This document shows, one piece after another, positions 20,757-32,169 of a stretch of 64,000 bases of DNA (the first letter of the stretch is position 1; every line of letters starts with the position of its first letter). A program made the position numbers and the translations under genes. The DNA comes from Rugalucina vietnamica (lineage: Eukaryota; Mollusca; Bivalvia; Lucinida; Lucinidae), in NCBI GenBank assembly GCA_964017185.1, contig OZ024869.1:1758501-1822500 (forward strand), given 5' to 3'. The notes beneath the pieces are model-generated. The model saw only the letters and a program-made list of their open reading frames with translations. It had not been told where the DNA came from and did not search any database.

Positions 20757-21878
20757 TTAGTCTCGTATCGCTATCTGTGTTCTATTCCTAGCCCATGTTG
20801 AAAGATCCAGTAGTGTGTATGCCCAAAGATCTTCCATCGCCCCTGCTTTAGGGGCTGAGACTGCTACAAAGGCTTTCGTGTCTCCTTCACTGTACGCTTT
20901 CACACCTTTATCTTGAGACAACGTGAAACGGTCTTCCAGATTCACAAACTTAATATCCTTTATTGGCTGAGTAAGGACGCCAAACGTGTAAACGTCATCA
21001 ACAGGTAACGCTGGAGTATTCTGGGAAACTTTGTACAGCTCGTGTACTAACGTCGTTGTCATAACAACCGCGTAGCCCGTGCAGAATCGCGGAAAATGAG
21101 TCATATTCGGGAAGAAGTGTTCAGGGACGTACCATTTACTGTTTTTGTTTCTAACGATAACGCTACTGCCACTTTCCTTGATATGACATGCAATAACATT
21201 CTTACTACTGTCAATTGTTGGTAAAATACGCTCTAACAGCTCGAAAATATTTATAAATATGTCATCATCGGTCTTTAGGACGTATTTGGTGTTTGAGCAA
21301 TGAGTATGAATCCATTTCATGGCAATTTTACTTTTCTGTGATATATTCTGATGAGATTCTAGCACATCCCCTTCAATGATATCTCCATTTATTAACTGTT
21401 CGTTGTTTATTTTGATCTGGTCGTCTTTTTTCTCTGGGCGCCCCAAGATGAAAACAGCAGCTATGTTTACTTTTGTAAACGTGTTTTTACTCGCCCAAGT
21501 GTTTCGCAATATTCGTCGTCTCATAAAGTTTCCCCAGTGACTCTGGATATAAACCAATAAATCCAGTTTCCTATCGCATATGGCATTATTTGCTAAGATT
21601 ACATCAGGGTGATAAAGTTTATTATCACTCAGAGCTTTGCCCGTTGTTAAAGGTATGACTGAAGAATTAGCTGCTTGTTTAACTGATGTTGTTTTGCCAT
21701 CGAAAAATAAATTGACTTGAACATGTTGAATAGCGTCTCGTTTCCTGTACATGTAGTAATCCAAATAATTTGGCTTATGTCTGTTTAAGACTACACTCTT
21801 GATGAGAAACAGGAAAACTGTCCAAACGAGCACACCACCCAATAGCAGAACGTTGCGATGTCTTCCAAAGAACTTCAT
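20757..21878 (-). CDS. GT31 beta-1,3-glycosyltransferase-like protein, paralogue 2
   Basis: 373 aa from a single coding exon. I take the ATG at 21878 as the start; the frame is open a few codons further up, but only with GTG codons before an in-frame TAA at about 21905. The protein has a short basic tail, one membrane anchor (about 9-27) and a short stem, then the GT31 domain: RRRILRNTW (120-128), VFILGRPEK (142-150), the metal site KTDDDIF (202-208), and PVDDVYTFG (292-300). It should act in the Golgi lumen on nucleotide-sugar donors; the exact sugar cannot be told. The stem lacks the Thr/Lys repeat of the gene at 15318, and the catalytic domains are clearly diverged, so the pair is an old duplication. 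No intron is seen in the coding part. Confidence 0.95.
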   Translation of the reverse strand: MKFFGRHRNVLLLGGVLVWTVFLFLIKSVVLNRHKPNYLDYYMYRKRDAIQHVQVNLFFDGKTTSVKQAANSSVIPLTTGKALSDNKLYHPDVILANNAICDRKLDLLVYIQSHWGNFMRRRILRNTWASKNTFTKVNIAAVFILGRPEKKDDQIKINNEQLINGDIIEGDVLESHQNISQKSKIAMKWIHTHCSNTKYVLKTDDDIFINIFELLERILPTIDSSKNVIACHIKESGSSVIVRNKNSKWYVPEHFFPNMTHFPRFCTGYAVVMTTTLVHELYKVSQNTPALPVDDVYTFGVLTQPIKDIKFVNLEDRFTLSQDKGVKAYSEGDTKAFVAVSAPKAGAMEDLWAYTLLDLSTWARNRTQIAIRD

Positions 21879-21905
21879 CACTCCCTCTCTCACCGCCACA
21901 AGTTA

Positions 21906-23428
21906 TATTCCGATTGCCTTTCTGTTTAAATCTTTAATTGCGTTTGTGGCTATATACTATATTAGTATCTTTTTGTACACTGCCACACCTTAAGTGACCT
22001 TTTACGTCTGTCTTCTTTTGAACTTTTTCTTGATTACAGTACACTGTATATCATCCTGGTGTTTATCCAAACACTAGGTATGTGATAAAGTCAAAAGCTA
22101 TTCTGTCGGTATACCCAAATTCTTGATTCTTTTCATTCCATCCACAAGTAGGGTTTGGTATACAGGGTGTAGTGTTCCTAGTGTTCCTAGCTTGCTTCCT
22201 TCAGTTCTGTCCAATCGGTGTTCACCAGTTTTCTTACGGTATCACATCTGGAAGATAGAAACGAAGTTCATCATTCTCGTCATGATTATAGTCGGCTTTC
22301 CTGCCTGGAAACTGCCATTCATCGACAAGGACCGCCAACAGAGAGGCATTGAACCATGGATGCATCAGCTGGGTCTATATGTATATCTTCCATTGGGAGA
22401 TCGCATATATAGTTGATCAAGATCAGAACGTGGGGTTTAATCGACCACTGCGGTCGGGTTTTCATTGGAATAACCTGTATCTGTGAATAAGAAATCGTGA
22501 ACCAGTCAAAGACCAAAGGCAAGTAATTGGTCACACTAAACACCGTAATATACTGTCGGGGTCCGTAGAAACACCCCAAAACACACAAAACCACCCAAAC
22601 CACTTTAAAACCACCCCAAACCACATCACAATACATTCAAACAGCCTCAAACGCACTTATATGTTTAAGCGATTCAAAGTCCCAAATCTCCTGAGTGATA
22701 TGGTTACCAGCTTCTTCAAAGATGCAAACTAACACATACACTATAGAAAGTGCTGAGAGATCGCAAGCTTTTTAGAAAAGCTTAAACTTGTTTTTCCCAC
22801 AATATTTAACATCGCATGATCCGAGAATGCATTAGAACCTGATATATTGAAACTGTTCAGTCCGTTATAAACTTGATAGAATATCAGGCCATAAATGATA
22901 AATGATATTGTAAACCAATCGGAGATGATATTAAACTCAGACAACTTGAGAACGTGTGTGTCTTGTTGCTGTCGCTGTTATTGTTGTCGTTACTGTAGAT
23001 GCTCGACGCTCGTTCTTTAAATTTGTTTTTATATATTATTTTCGATATTTTCAACAAGTCCTAGAATGCTTTAACACATGGAAATTATCTCGGACACTCA
23101 AGGGCTCTTCACTAAGATAGTGTATTTCATGGGTTTCTATATTATTATTATTTAACCTCTGAATTACTTTATCGCTCCAATTTGGAGGCATCAAAAACAA
23201 AAAGGTAAAAGTAAGCAAAACTGTTTGAAGAAGTTTCTTACCTCGTGGGTAGTTTTTACACACGCACCCTAATCCCTAAGCTCAAAACTGTAAGCTTTCG
23301 TTTCTTTACCTTTTCACCCATATTTGACGAATGGATTTTCCCATCATTATCAATTGGATGAGTACACTTTCATTTTTAGGGGTGTTAGGAGTGATTTTTA
23401 ATCTCATTTTTCGATGAAATTTCTTAGT
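21906..23428. other. No gene recognised upstream of the GT31 gene
   Basis: It presumably holds the promoter and any 5' UTR exon of the gene at 20757, but neither can be placed. A C/A-rich strand-biased tract (repeated AAACCACCC and CCCAAA words) lies at about 22560-22650. The ORFs at 22123-22416 and 22319-22636 lack support. 23100-23300 has only weak AT-rich ORFs. Confidence 0.4.
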
Positions 23429-23495
23429 GCAAACAGACTAGCCCCAGATGGGAAGCCGCGTTCTGCGTCGTCACATCTGGGGCTATGTTGTTTGC
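23429..23495. repeat. Small inverted repeat
   Basis: GCAAACAGACTAGCCCCAGATG pairs with CATCTGGGGCTATGTTGTTTGC across a 23-base spacer, with three mismatches in 22. Probably the remains of a small foldback element. Confidence 0.6.
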
Positions 23496-23778
23496 CTATG
23501 TCCCACAAAAAGGACGCCAGGCTTAAATGAGTTAAGGATTGGATGAAAATTTCATTTATCGATTTAGAAATTTTATTGAAATTATATCATTTAAGATGCA
23601 ACACTTTATTGACTACTGATGATTTTTCGACAGAAAGAACACTCATTTAATCCTTAGATCTAATTTGTATACTGATTTAAATATCTATACATTAGTATGC
23701 ATTCGTGTACTAACATGAAAAGACACGCACATTATACAACAAAAGGACAGACCACTCCTTGGATAGGACAAACTACCT

Positions 23779-24022
23779 GGGCCCAGTTGTTCAAAACTAA
23801 CGACGTCGTTAGTTAACGTTTCGTTAAAATTTCAAACATTAATATTACAAATACACTGTTATTTTTTGTTGAAAAAATGTGAGAATCCTTTGCAGTGCAA
23901 AGGATTCTCACATTTTTTCAACCAAAAATAACAGTGTATTTGTTACTTTAGCTGATATTTGCTTAACAAATTCATGTCTTAACGATATCGTTAAGCTAAC
24001 GATGCTTTGAACAACTGGGTCC
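23779..24022. mobile_element. Near-perfect palindromic MITE
   Basis: The ends are GGGCCCAGTTGTTCAAA and TTTGAACAACTGGGTCC. The centre, from AATACACTGTTATTTTTTG to its complement, is an almost perfect palindrome around TGCAGTGCA at about 23896. Total length is ~244 bp. Target duplication is not clear. Non-coding. Confidence 0.85.
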
Positions 24023-24228
24023 AGTATGATAGATGTGCTGGGTATACGACAAGATAGAAATGTCGGCACTGACATCAAACACAAGTCATAGTCACATAGA
24101 AAACAGAACATGGCGATAGTCTTGAGGGGGTCATGATAAATCAACTAGGATTTAAAATACTAAATAAGATCTCTGAGGCCTGTCAGACCTGCCTGATTCC
24201 AGTTCCACTGGGTGCCTATGATAAGATA

Positions 24229-24464
24229 TGAGCCGCCCCGTGGGAAAACCAACAATGTGGTTTCCGAACAGGTCCGACACAAACCGACCTGTACAAGCAC
24301 AGAAAAGAGCTAGAAGCTTGAAATTTCGGATTTAAGTAGAAGAGGAATTGTACTATCCGAGTAGCGAAAACAAAGGCGCTGGTCAGCTTCGCGGTTACCG
24401 CGAAGCTGATCTGCGTCTTTGTTTTCGCATATGCAGATTGTTGGTTTTCCCATGACGCGGCTCA
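24229..24464 (+). mobile_element. Family C MITE, copy 2
   Basis: It opens TGAGCCGCCCCGTGGGAAAA and ends GGTTTTCCCATGACGCGGCTCA. The internal hairpin CAGCTTCGCGG/CCGCGAAGCTG lies near 24385-24412. Confidence 0.9.
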
Positions 24465-24653
24465 TATGGTATTAGTGCTTGTTGTACATGTACTTGCCTG
24501 GAACTTTCGGTTAACAAACAATTTACTGACTTACAGGTAAAATAAATGAATACACCACGAAAAGTACTTTTTGATGAAAAACAACCTGTCGTCCCGATAT
24601 TTTAGAGTTCATACAATTCGTTAGTGGTATCTTCACAAAGGGCTTCACTATTC

Positions 24654-24783
24654 AAAAAAAAAAAAAAAAAAAAAAAAAAAATAACATTAACACATTGGTA
24701 TAAAGTGCACAGCGCTATCCCCCAGCCAGTCTGGCAAACCGATATTTTTTGTAAATAAATAAATAAATAAATAAATAAATTAC
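24654..24783. repeat. Poly(A) run and AAAT microsatellite
   Basis: A run of about 28 A at 24654-24682 and an AAAT repeat at about 24757-24783. The A run may be the tail of an old retroposed sequence, but no source can be recognised to its left. Confidence 0.85.
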
Positions 24784-25074
24784 CTAGGCATTATGTATTT
24801 CCATATCGTTAAATATAAACTCTCCAACTAAAAGGCTCCAACATATTGTTATCTCACTGTACAGGAACACGCCAAATACAAATATTGTAATCCAATGGTC
24901 TCATTTTAGTAATGGCGATATATCACACGACAGCCAAAACATTTTGGGTATACTATTCACCTTTCTAGATTTTACCAATGTAGTGAAAAACTGCAGATTT
25001 TTGCGTCCGTTCGTGGGGTGGAGAGGAGGGCTCTTACTCCAGGTGCATACAGATGCGAGATGGACTTGAAGTAT

Positions 25075-26230
25075 AAAAGAATCTATGATGGGTTTGAGGT
25101 CAAGACAAGGAAATCTCAGGCAAGTTTTCAGATTATTCAAGTCTCACCCGATGGTCTAGGAGCCAATCTGAGATATATAGGTTATTTTTGAAGTTTGTTT
25201 CCCCCCTAGGAAGAAAAACTTGGTTACTGTCAATGGTCAGGGGCATGTCTCTGGTTCTTAGAAAAGCATTTTTTACTAAGTTCTCTGTGGTCATAAGTCT
25301 GCAAACGGCCTGTAACCTACGTAACCCGCAAACCTTGTGTTCTCATGCAGTGAAAACACACCATACTTGTTTCGTTTGTAAAAGTCAATGAAAAACACCA
25401 CTCTTGTCATGTTTTATTGTATACTTAATAAATCAATGTTTCCAACCAGATTTGAAGGTTTTGCTGTTCAGAGTTGTTACATATGTTACATTTTTTCCAT
25501 ATGGCAGCTGAAACAAGCATCTCCATTTACATATTATTTTTTCAATCTAAATTAAAGATCTGCAATTGATTTAAGGCTATCATTGTACTGTTCTGTCACT
25601 AGATAGATTTATCCAACAAATTGATTGCAATTGATTTTTTTTATCTTGTGGCCAGTGTTATATTGGAATCAGACAAAAATGACCAAAAATGTAGTACATG
25701 TAGGTCCAGTAATACAAGAACATTTAATTATTTAAGGTACAAGATTGGTATAAATTTTCGAATGCAGTGTACATGCAATTGGAAAAAAGCTCTCCATACA
25801 TAATTGAATTCACAGGATGTAAACTTCAGTTCGGTCACGTATGTAACATACGTGATAAATGATAGTGTGCCACAATGGAAGCTTTGACTGTAACTTTTAT
25901 ATATTTTGAAATCAAATTTGGTTATTGAAACTCATTGCTTGCATTGCAAACTTAGAAGGACACATTTATTATTTTCATGTGCTAGATGAGTATAACATTG
26001 TAACGGTGTAACACCAAGTTGTTTATACTTGTTTTGAAATTTTACAACGTTACGTATACACAAGAGGCCAATTTTACCTACACAATTGATTTAATATGAA
26101 GCTACTTATTTGGCATTAGGAAGATAATTTTCCATACATAATCGAATTCAAAGGCTGTTGATTTCAATTTGGGCACATATGTAACACACATGATAAATTA
26201 CTGTATGGTGCCACTATAAAAGTTTTGATT
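25075..26230 (+). repeat. Left arm of a large inverted repeat
   Basis: This segment matches the reverse complement of 33860-36080. Shared blocks include GGAAATCTCAGGC, TTTTCAGATTATTC, GGTCTAGGAGCC, CCCCCTAGGAAGAAAA, GTGGTCATAAGTCTG, AACACCACTCTTGTCAT, CAATGTTTCCAA, CCATATGGCAGCTGAAA, ATCTTGTGGCCA and ATACATAATTGAATTCACAGG. Within it, two ~350-bp units (around 25790 and 26135) each carry a CATACATAATYGAATTC block and a TATGTAACAYAC block. ORFs here (25188-25391, 25621-25803) are not supported. Confidence 0.85.
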
Positions 26231-26734
26231 GTCAGGTGAGCAGCTATTGAAGTGAGGTGGTCAAAGTGATAGCTCGGGAAGAACTAATAAAACGCAGAGG
26301 ACATCAAAATGATATTCAGGTGACCACAAAGTCATCCGACATAAGACACGTTATTGGAATATTTTGGATAAATGTGAACCACTGCAGCAGTACCGCCTTG
26401 GAAAAGTTAAGTTGGTATATGTAAAGACTGTTACATGCTACTGCTTAAACGCACAGAAAGCAAATATCACTCATTAGACATAGTTTCATTTGTTTTTTTT
26501 TTTAGATAGGCTTTATTTGAAAAATTCCCTGTGTAGCGATTTGGGCCTTTTGACATTCGGCTATGTATATTGTCTTTCATTATTCATAACATGCACATGT
26601 ATGTTACATATGTTACACTCCGGAGAAACATCTGTGAACTTAGATACATGTGTTTAGTTACAGACATTCAGAGATTTGGTTCATAATGATATAAGCAAGA
26701 AAGTATGAAACGTTTAAGTATATCTACCAGTAGT

Positions 26735-27065
26735 AAAAAGGTACAAGTAGGCAAAGATCAGGAAAAGGCGCAATCAGAAAAAGATTCCCACTCCAAAAAC
26801 CGAGGTGGGAAAAAACCAAACTAACAATCAGGTACTTATACCATGAAACATATCGTAAGCCGAATGAGCAGCTATTTTCCCAATAGGTGGCCACTCAGTT
26901 ACCTTAACTTAACTAAAAATATGAAAACATACATAAGGCGCCAACAGCACAAAAATTTTATACACCAAGACATAAAACAAAAAGAACCACCACAGAAGTA
27001 TCGACTTGGAACGATCAGTAACACAAAGTTACTGGCGGGCTTAAACCGGTTTTACATGGCCATAA
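26735..27065 (-). mobile_element. Family B repeat, copy 6 (3' half, reverse)
   Basis: It begins AAGTAGGCAAAGATCAGGAAAAGGCG and ends with ACTGGCGGGCTTAAACCGG. The 82-aa ORF in it closely matches one in the copy at 2195, but only because both are the same repeat; it has no start context or domain. 27066-27550 holds nothing recognisable. Confidence 0.85.
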
Positions 27066-27550
27066 GTATTTTACATGCTTCACATGTATAGAAATACAAT
27101 ATTTGAGCGACATTGGAATTGGGGTTTGGGTCGCTTAATGCATCACTTATTTAAGATAATGTATAACACACTGGATGTAAACCTTGTTTATCTATCTAAG
27201 CTTACGACAATAAATCTAATAGATTTAATGATATTAATGGAGCAACAATAAAAGTAAATAATACCACTCAAAACTGTTATTTTCAAAGGGTATTTTAATT
27301 TACGTAACAAACATTACAGACAGTGGGGATCAAAGATTTGTTCAAACAACTTTGATAGGTAGAATAGGCACGGAACATGCAGACTATATGAAGAAGTTGA
27401 GTAAAATGATTAAGAATTAACATTTTCTGTAGTCAAGACATCATATCATAATTACTTAATTTTGATAAGGTAACATATATAACAGGTTGTTACAGGATAA
27501 CACCCATTTTTCGAAGCGAAAGCCAAACATCTCTAATTTGACACAACTTT

Positions 27551-27709
27551 ATGTGTATTTCAAGATAGGATATGTCTGCATACGTCCCTTCTGTAGGCGG
27601 GGCGTTTGATTGTGACCCTCAGGCTTCCTGCTATATGTCATTTATCTTGATATACAATGTATATACACATACATGATATATATATGCTACTAGCTATAAG
27701 TAATAATTC
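27551..27709 (+). repeat. ~155-bp direct repeat, left copy
   Basis: It matches 32170-32320 in the same orientation: TATTTCAAGATAGRATATGTCTGC, GACCCTCAGGCTT, ACACATACATG, CTACTAGCTA and TAATTC, with several substitutions and small indels. The two copies bracket the whole LINE-A insertion. Confidence 0.85.
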
Positions 27710-27712
27710 CGT

Positions 27713-27965
27713 CGTCCGTCCACAATTTCAAAGATCTTCTCCTCTGAAACCGCTTGGCCAATCAAAGCCAAACTTCATGTGGAGCATCCTTAGGAAGGGG
27801 GAACGAAAGTTTATATAAATGGTCCAGGTCACATGACCAAGATGGCCTCCATGGCTATAAATAGCAAAAACCTTTAAAAATCTTCTCCAGAACCAGTGGG
27901 CCGATTTTCACGAAACTTGGTATGTAGCATCGAGGATGGGGGCCCATTTATATTAATTATGTCAG
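27713..27965 (+). repeat. CGTCCGTCC-type interspersed repeat
   Basis: GTCGTCCGTCCACAATTTCAAAGATC, GAAACCGCTTGGCCAATC, and CCGATTTTCACGAAACTTGG. The same family appears at 44735-44965 (CCGTCCGTGCGTCTGTCCAC, GAAACCACTTCACCAATC). Similar CGTCCGTCC repeats are common in bivalve genomes. Non-coding. Confidence 0.7.
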
Positions 27966-28928
27966 GTCAGTTTAACTGCTACTGTAACATGTAATCAATA
28001 CTACCTGTTGTCATGCGGTGCAGATGGGGCTCGTTAGCCTTGCAAGGCAACTTATCTAGGAGTTAAGCTAGTTCTCTACACAAAAATCTAGCTGGGCAGG
28101 GGGAACTCATTAGTCTTGGTTGACAGCCCTCCTAGGAGTTTACAGGTCTCTAGACAAAACCTAAGAAAGGGTAGATGGAGCTCTTCAGCTGTGGCCAGCA
28201 ATTCATCTAGGAGAAGGAAACTCCAAAATCAAACCTGTGTGTCTGGATATGCCTAGTCCAGATATGCAAAGACTGTTTCGGTAGATGGAGCGGAAGAAAT
28301 CATCTGATTCAACGGTTCAGAAAGCGATACAGCAACATGTTGTGGAACATGCAGAGCGTGACAAGGCACTAAAGATGTTACGGTCATCCACTGCATCCAA
28401 ACCCAACTCCAGACGTCTTGACCTGTGTCTTGCCTCTGGGCGCAGCTGGGCGAGGACTAGAGAGTGAGGTTGACGTTGCGCACCTCTTCCTCACTATAAT
28501 CCAATTTCATAGCGCATGTCATCTTATTTCTCAACACACAAGCACTTGCATACACACAATTTCATCACACTTGCACCCACATACCTACAAAGTCCTGTGG
28601 CGATGGGCGAGTGGCGAAGCAGCAGGTGTAGGACACACTGGGAGCTGTAGTTGCAGACCTGCACACAGGCGGCTCAGTTCTAATGGTCGTTTTCTGTGAG
28701 GAGAAGCAGTAAGCAGAATTCGGCAGTCGGCTGAGTGACTGAGCAGACCTATTTAGGACCGCACTGCTCACCCCCGTAGCATGGGGAAGGGGCTAGAAAA
28801 GGTGCCCTAAACAATTGCCTGCTTCAAAATTCCTGGCTGGTTAACCGCGATCAGCGGGGATCCCCTTAAGCGGTCGAAATACAAAGAAAAAAGCTAGAGT
28901 AATCCCCTTACAGATTGGCGCATGGAAT

Positions 28929-29918
28929 GTGCGCACTTTAATGGATAGTGCTGGGTCAGATAGACCACAGCGTAGAACGGCCCTTGTGGGCAGAGAACTT
29001 GGGAGGTATGATATACAGATAGCTGCATTGAGTGAGACTCGGTTCGCAGATGTTGGGGAGATCAAAGAAGTTGGTGCTGGATACACCTTCTTCTGGAGTG
29101 GACGCAAAAGTGAAGAGAGGCGTGAAGCAGGAGTTGGCTTTGCCATCAAAACAGAACTTGTTGGTAAGCTGTCAGGATTGCCAAAAGGCATTAATGACCG
29201 TCTAATGACATTGAGACTTCCTCTGTCAGGCAATAAACATGCAACTATTGTCAGTGCTTATGCACCCACAATGACCAATCCAGATGAGGTCAAGGACAAG
29301 TTCTATGATGACCTAGACAATGTTATTTCTGCAACAACCCGCACAGACAAGCTTATCCTTCTTGGCGACTTTAATGTCAGAGTGGGTACAGACCACCAGA
29401 CCTGGGAAGGAGTTATAGGTCCAGAAGGGGTTGGAAAGTGCAACAGCAATGATCTCTTGCTTCTCAGGAAGTGTGCTGAACATGATCTTCTAATCACCAA
29501 CACAGTCTTCCGTCTACCTAATAGGAACAAAACATCCTGGATGCATCCCCGTTCCAAACACTGGCATCTCATAGACTATGTCATAGTGCGGAGAACAGAC
29601 AGGCAGGATGTTAAAGTGACAAAGACTATGTGTGGTGCAGACTGCTGGACAGATCATAGACTGGTTGTCAGCAAACTCAACCTAAGAATACAGCCTGCGA
29701 GGCGACCTCAAGGCAAGAAAGCTCCTAAGAGACTGGATGTCTCAAAGCTGAATAAAGACAGCATGAGACAAGATTTCTTAACAGACATTTGCAACCAACT
29801 GGATGCAATGAATCTCAGTTCAGAGGACCCCGAAGAAAACTGGACAGTTTTCCATAAAACAGTTCTTTCTTCAGCTGCAAGCACCTTAGGCCATCCATCT
29901 CGCAAACATCAAGAATGA
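28929..29918 (+). pseudogene. LINE-A apurinic-type endonuclease
   Basis: Codes for the endonuclease/exonuclease/phosphatase-fold domain that nicks the target DNA to start reverse transcription. The frame is open from 28845; AWNVRTLMD opens the domain. Visible catalytic blocks are LSETRF (metal-binding Glu), SAYAPT, LLGDFNVRVG (Asp/Asn), and the C-terminal WTDHRLVVSKL with the active-site DH. The frame stops at a TGA at 29916-29918, which overlaps the next ORF by 4 bases. In this family endonuclease and RT form one protein, so a small indel near 29905 most likely broke a single ORF. Otherwise no stop is seen. The usual start codon is not obvious, because the conserved block begins right after an in-frame stop at 28842. 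Confidence 0.9.
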
Positions 29919-32122
29919 TGTTTGATGAGAATGATGATGAAATTCAGAGGCTTCTTGAAGAAAAGCACCGTTTGCTCAAGGCACATCAAGATGATACTAG
30001 CTCAGTATCAAAGAAAGCAGCCTACAGCAACATTTGTAAGACAGTCCAGACCAAGCTTAGGGACATGCAAGATTCCTGGCTGAGGAAGAAAACAGAAGAA
30101 ATTCAGTCTTTTGCGGATAGAAAGGACATGAAGAAATTTCATGATGCACTGAAAACCATTTATGGTCCAAAGAGTTCTGGAGCCACCACATTGCTCAGTG
30201 CAGATGGAAACACTCTTCTCACAGATAAAGAAGCTATCTTGGAAAGGTGGGCAGAACACTTCAATAGTGTGCTTAATCGACCATCAAGCATCAATCAGGA
30301 TGCAATCGACAGACTTCCACAGATAGAGTGCAGTGTTCTGTTAGATGAATTTCCTACCGTTACGGAAACAAGAAAAGCAGTTCAACAACTATCATCTGGC
30401 AAAGCCCCAGGTGCAGATGCAATTCCTGCCGAAGTTTACAAGGCTGGGGGGCTACCCATGGCAGAGAAACTGACAGAGTTGTTTCACTGTATGTGGAGGA
30501 AGGAGGCTATCCCACAAGAATTTCAGGATGCATCCATAATCCACCTTTACAAGCGGAAAGGAAATCCTCAAGTCTGTGACAATCACAGAGGCATCTCCCT
30601 CCTATCAATTGCTGGGAAGATACTTGCAAAAATTCTGTTGAATCGTCTGAATGCTCATCTTGATCAGACGGGACTTATCCCAGAAAGTCAATGTGGATTC
30701 AGAAAAGACAGAGGGACAATAGACATGATCTTCACAGCAAGACAGCTTCAGGAGAAATGCCAAGAACAGAATGTAGATCTATACATGACGTTTGTTGACC
30801 TCACCAAAGCTTTTGACACTGTTAGTCGTGATGGACTCTGGAAAATCATGGCCAAGTTTGGCTGTCCACCCAGATTCATAGCTATGGTGCGGCAGTTTCA
30901 TGATGGCATGCAGGCACGTGTGCAAAATGATGGAGAGTTCTCTGAACCATTTGAAGTAACAAATGGGGTCAAACAAGGCTGTGTTCTGGCACCAACACTG
31001 TTCAGCATGATGTTTTCTGCCATGCTTATGGATGCTTTTCAGGACAGTGACACTGGTTTTCCAATCAGGTACCGTTTTGATGGCAACATATTCAACCTCA
31101 GAAGGTTGCAAGCCAAAACTAAGGTCCAGACTGATGTGCTAGATGAGCTCCTCTATGCAGATGATATGGATAAGAATGCCAACACAGAGGCAAAAATGCA
31201 AAGAGCCATGGATCAAGTCTCACAGTCATGTGATAACTATGATCTCACAATCAGCACAAAAAAGACAGAGGTTGTACACCAACCAGCCCCCGGAAAACCA
31301 TATAATGAACCAACCATCACTGTGAATGGGCAAAAACTGAAAGTTGTTGACAAGTTCACCTACCTGGGAAGCACTCTCTCCAGAGCAGTGCATATTGATG
31401 ATGAGATCACTGCCAGAATTGCAAAAGCTAGTGTGGCATTCGGAAGACTCCGTGCAAATGTCTGGGAGCGAAATGGAATCAAGCTTGACACCAAGCTGAA
31501 AGTCTACAAGGCTGTGGTACTGCCAACCCTCTTGTATGCATGTGAGACCTGGACAGTATACCAACGCCATGCAAAGAGACTTAACCATTTCCACTTAAGC
31601 TGTTTGAGAAAGTTGTTAAAAATCAAGTGGCAGGACAAGATTCCAGACAGAGAGGTCCTGAGGAAAGCAGGGATGCAAAGCATGCATACAGTCTTAAAGC
31701 TAGCACAGCTAAGATGGACTGGCCATGTTATAAGAATGCCTGATGCGCGACTTCCAAAGAAAGTTTTCCATGGAGAACTACAGGAGGGAAAGCGCTCTCA
31801 AGGTGGCCAGAAGAAACGCTACAAAGACACCCTCAAAGCCTCTCTGAAGGATTTCGAAATACCAATGGGGTCCTGGGAACAGACTGCACAGGAGCGATCA
31901 AAGTGGCGAGGTCTCATCAACAAAGGAGCAGCTCTCTATGAAAAGAAGAGAATCTGTGAAGCTGAAAGAAAGCGAAGAGAGCGCAAAGCCAAAACAAATG
32001 TGCCACCAGCAGACTGTATGACATTGACTTGCTCTACTTGCAACCGACAGTTTAGAGCCAGAATTGGCCTAGTCAGCCATCAAAGAACTCACCAACACAC
32101 ATCAGCACTATTCAAGAAATAA
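29915..32122 (+). CDS. LINE-A reverse transcriptase with C-terminal C2H2 finger
   Basis: 735 aa in the frame following the endonuclease. RT blocks in order: SSGKAPGADAIPAEVYK, ISLLSIAGKILAKIL, SQCGFRKDRGTIDMIFTARQ, the first catalytic Asp in FVDLTKAFDTVSR, NGVKQGCVLAPTLFSMMFS, the catalytic YADD (31154-31165), and FTYLGSTLS in the thumb. The C-terminal part has WTGHVIRM, a basic tract (about 31960-32000) and a C2H2 finger CSTCNRQF...HQRTH (32030-32092), probably a nucleic-acid grip. The domain string is complete and free of stops, so only the frameshift at the endonuclease border seems to disable the element. YADD is used where many relatives have FADD. Confidence 0.93.
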   Translation: MMFDENDDEIQRLLEEKHRLLKAHQDDTSSVSKKAAYSNICKTVQTKLRDMQDSWLRKKTEEIQSFADRKDMKKFHDALKTIYGPKSSGATTLLSADGNTLLTDKEAILERWAEHFNSVLNRPSSINQDAIDRLPQIECSVLLDEFPTVTETRKAVQQLSSGKAPGADAIPAEVYKAGGLPMAEKLTELFHCMWRKEAIPQEFQDASIIHLYKRKGNPQVCDNHRGISLLSIAGKILAKILLNRLNAHLDQTGLIPESQCGFRKDRGTIDMIFTARQLQEKCQEQNVDLYMTFVDLTKAFDTVSRDGLWKIMAKFGCPPRFIAMVRQFHDGMQARVQNDGEFSEPFEVTNGVKQGCVLAPTLFSMMFSAMLMDAFQDSDTGFPIRYRFDGNIFNLRRLQAKTKVQTDVLDELLYADDMDKNANTEAKMQRAMDQVSQSCDNYDLTISTKKTEVVHQPAPGKPYNEPTITVNGQKLKVVDKFTYLGSTLSRAVHIDDEITARIAKASVAFGRLRANVWERNGIKLDTKLKVYKAVVLPTLLYACETWTVYQRHAKRLNHFHLSCLRKLLKIKWQDKIPDREVLRKAGMQSMHTVLKLAQLRWTGHVIRMPDARLPKKVFHGELQEGKRSQGGQKKRYKDTLKASLKDFEIPMGSWEQTAQERSKWRGLINKGAALYEKKRICEAERKRRERKAKTNVPPADCMTLTCSTCNRQFRARIGLVSHQRTHQHTSALFKK

Positions 32123-32169
32123 TGATGGTCTGTCTCATTAGTGAGAGACGAACTATCAATTCACATACT

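Larger units (their letters stand above)
28005..32155 (+). mobile_element. LINE-A: APE-type non-LTR retrotransposon
   Basis: A near full-length element: a ~840-bp GC-richer 5' region (from about GTGCAGATGGGGCTCG), then endonuclease and reverse transcriptase ORFs, and a C-terminal C2H2 finger. A short 3' tail follows the stop at 32122. Base composition differs sharply from the AT-rich surroundings, which fits a young insertion. The 5' end and the target duplication could not be set. The proteins resemble the bivalve repeats often annotated as craniofacial development protein 2-like; clade left open. Confidence 0.88.

Noticed and set aside
23610-23640. Additional hammerhead core (CTGATGA ... 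GAAAG)
   Set aside because: The bases between the two boxes cannot form stem II, and no stem I or III is present.
2590-27091. A near-identical ~80-aa ORF (MKHIVSRMSSYFPNRW type) at 2590-2853 (-) and 26843-27091 (+)
   Set aside because: Both are the same strand of family B repeat copies; conservation reflects repeat identity. There is no domain, and other copies break the frame.
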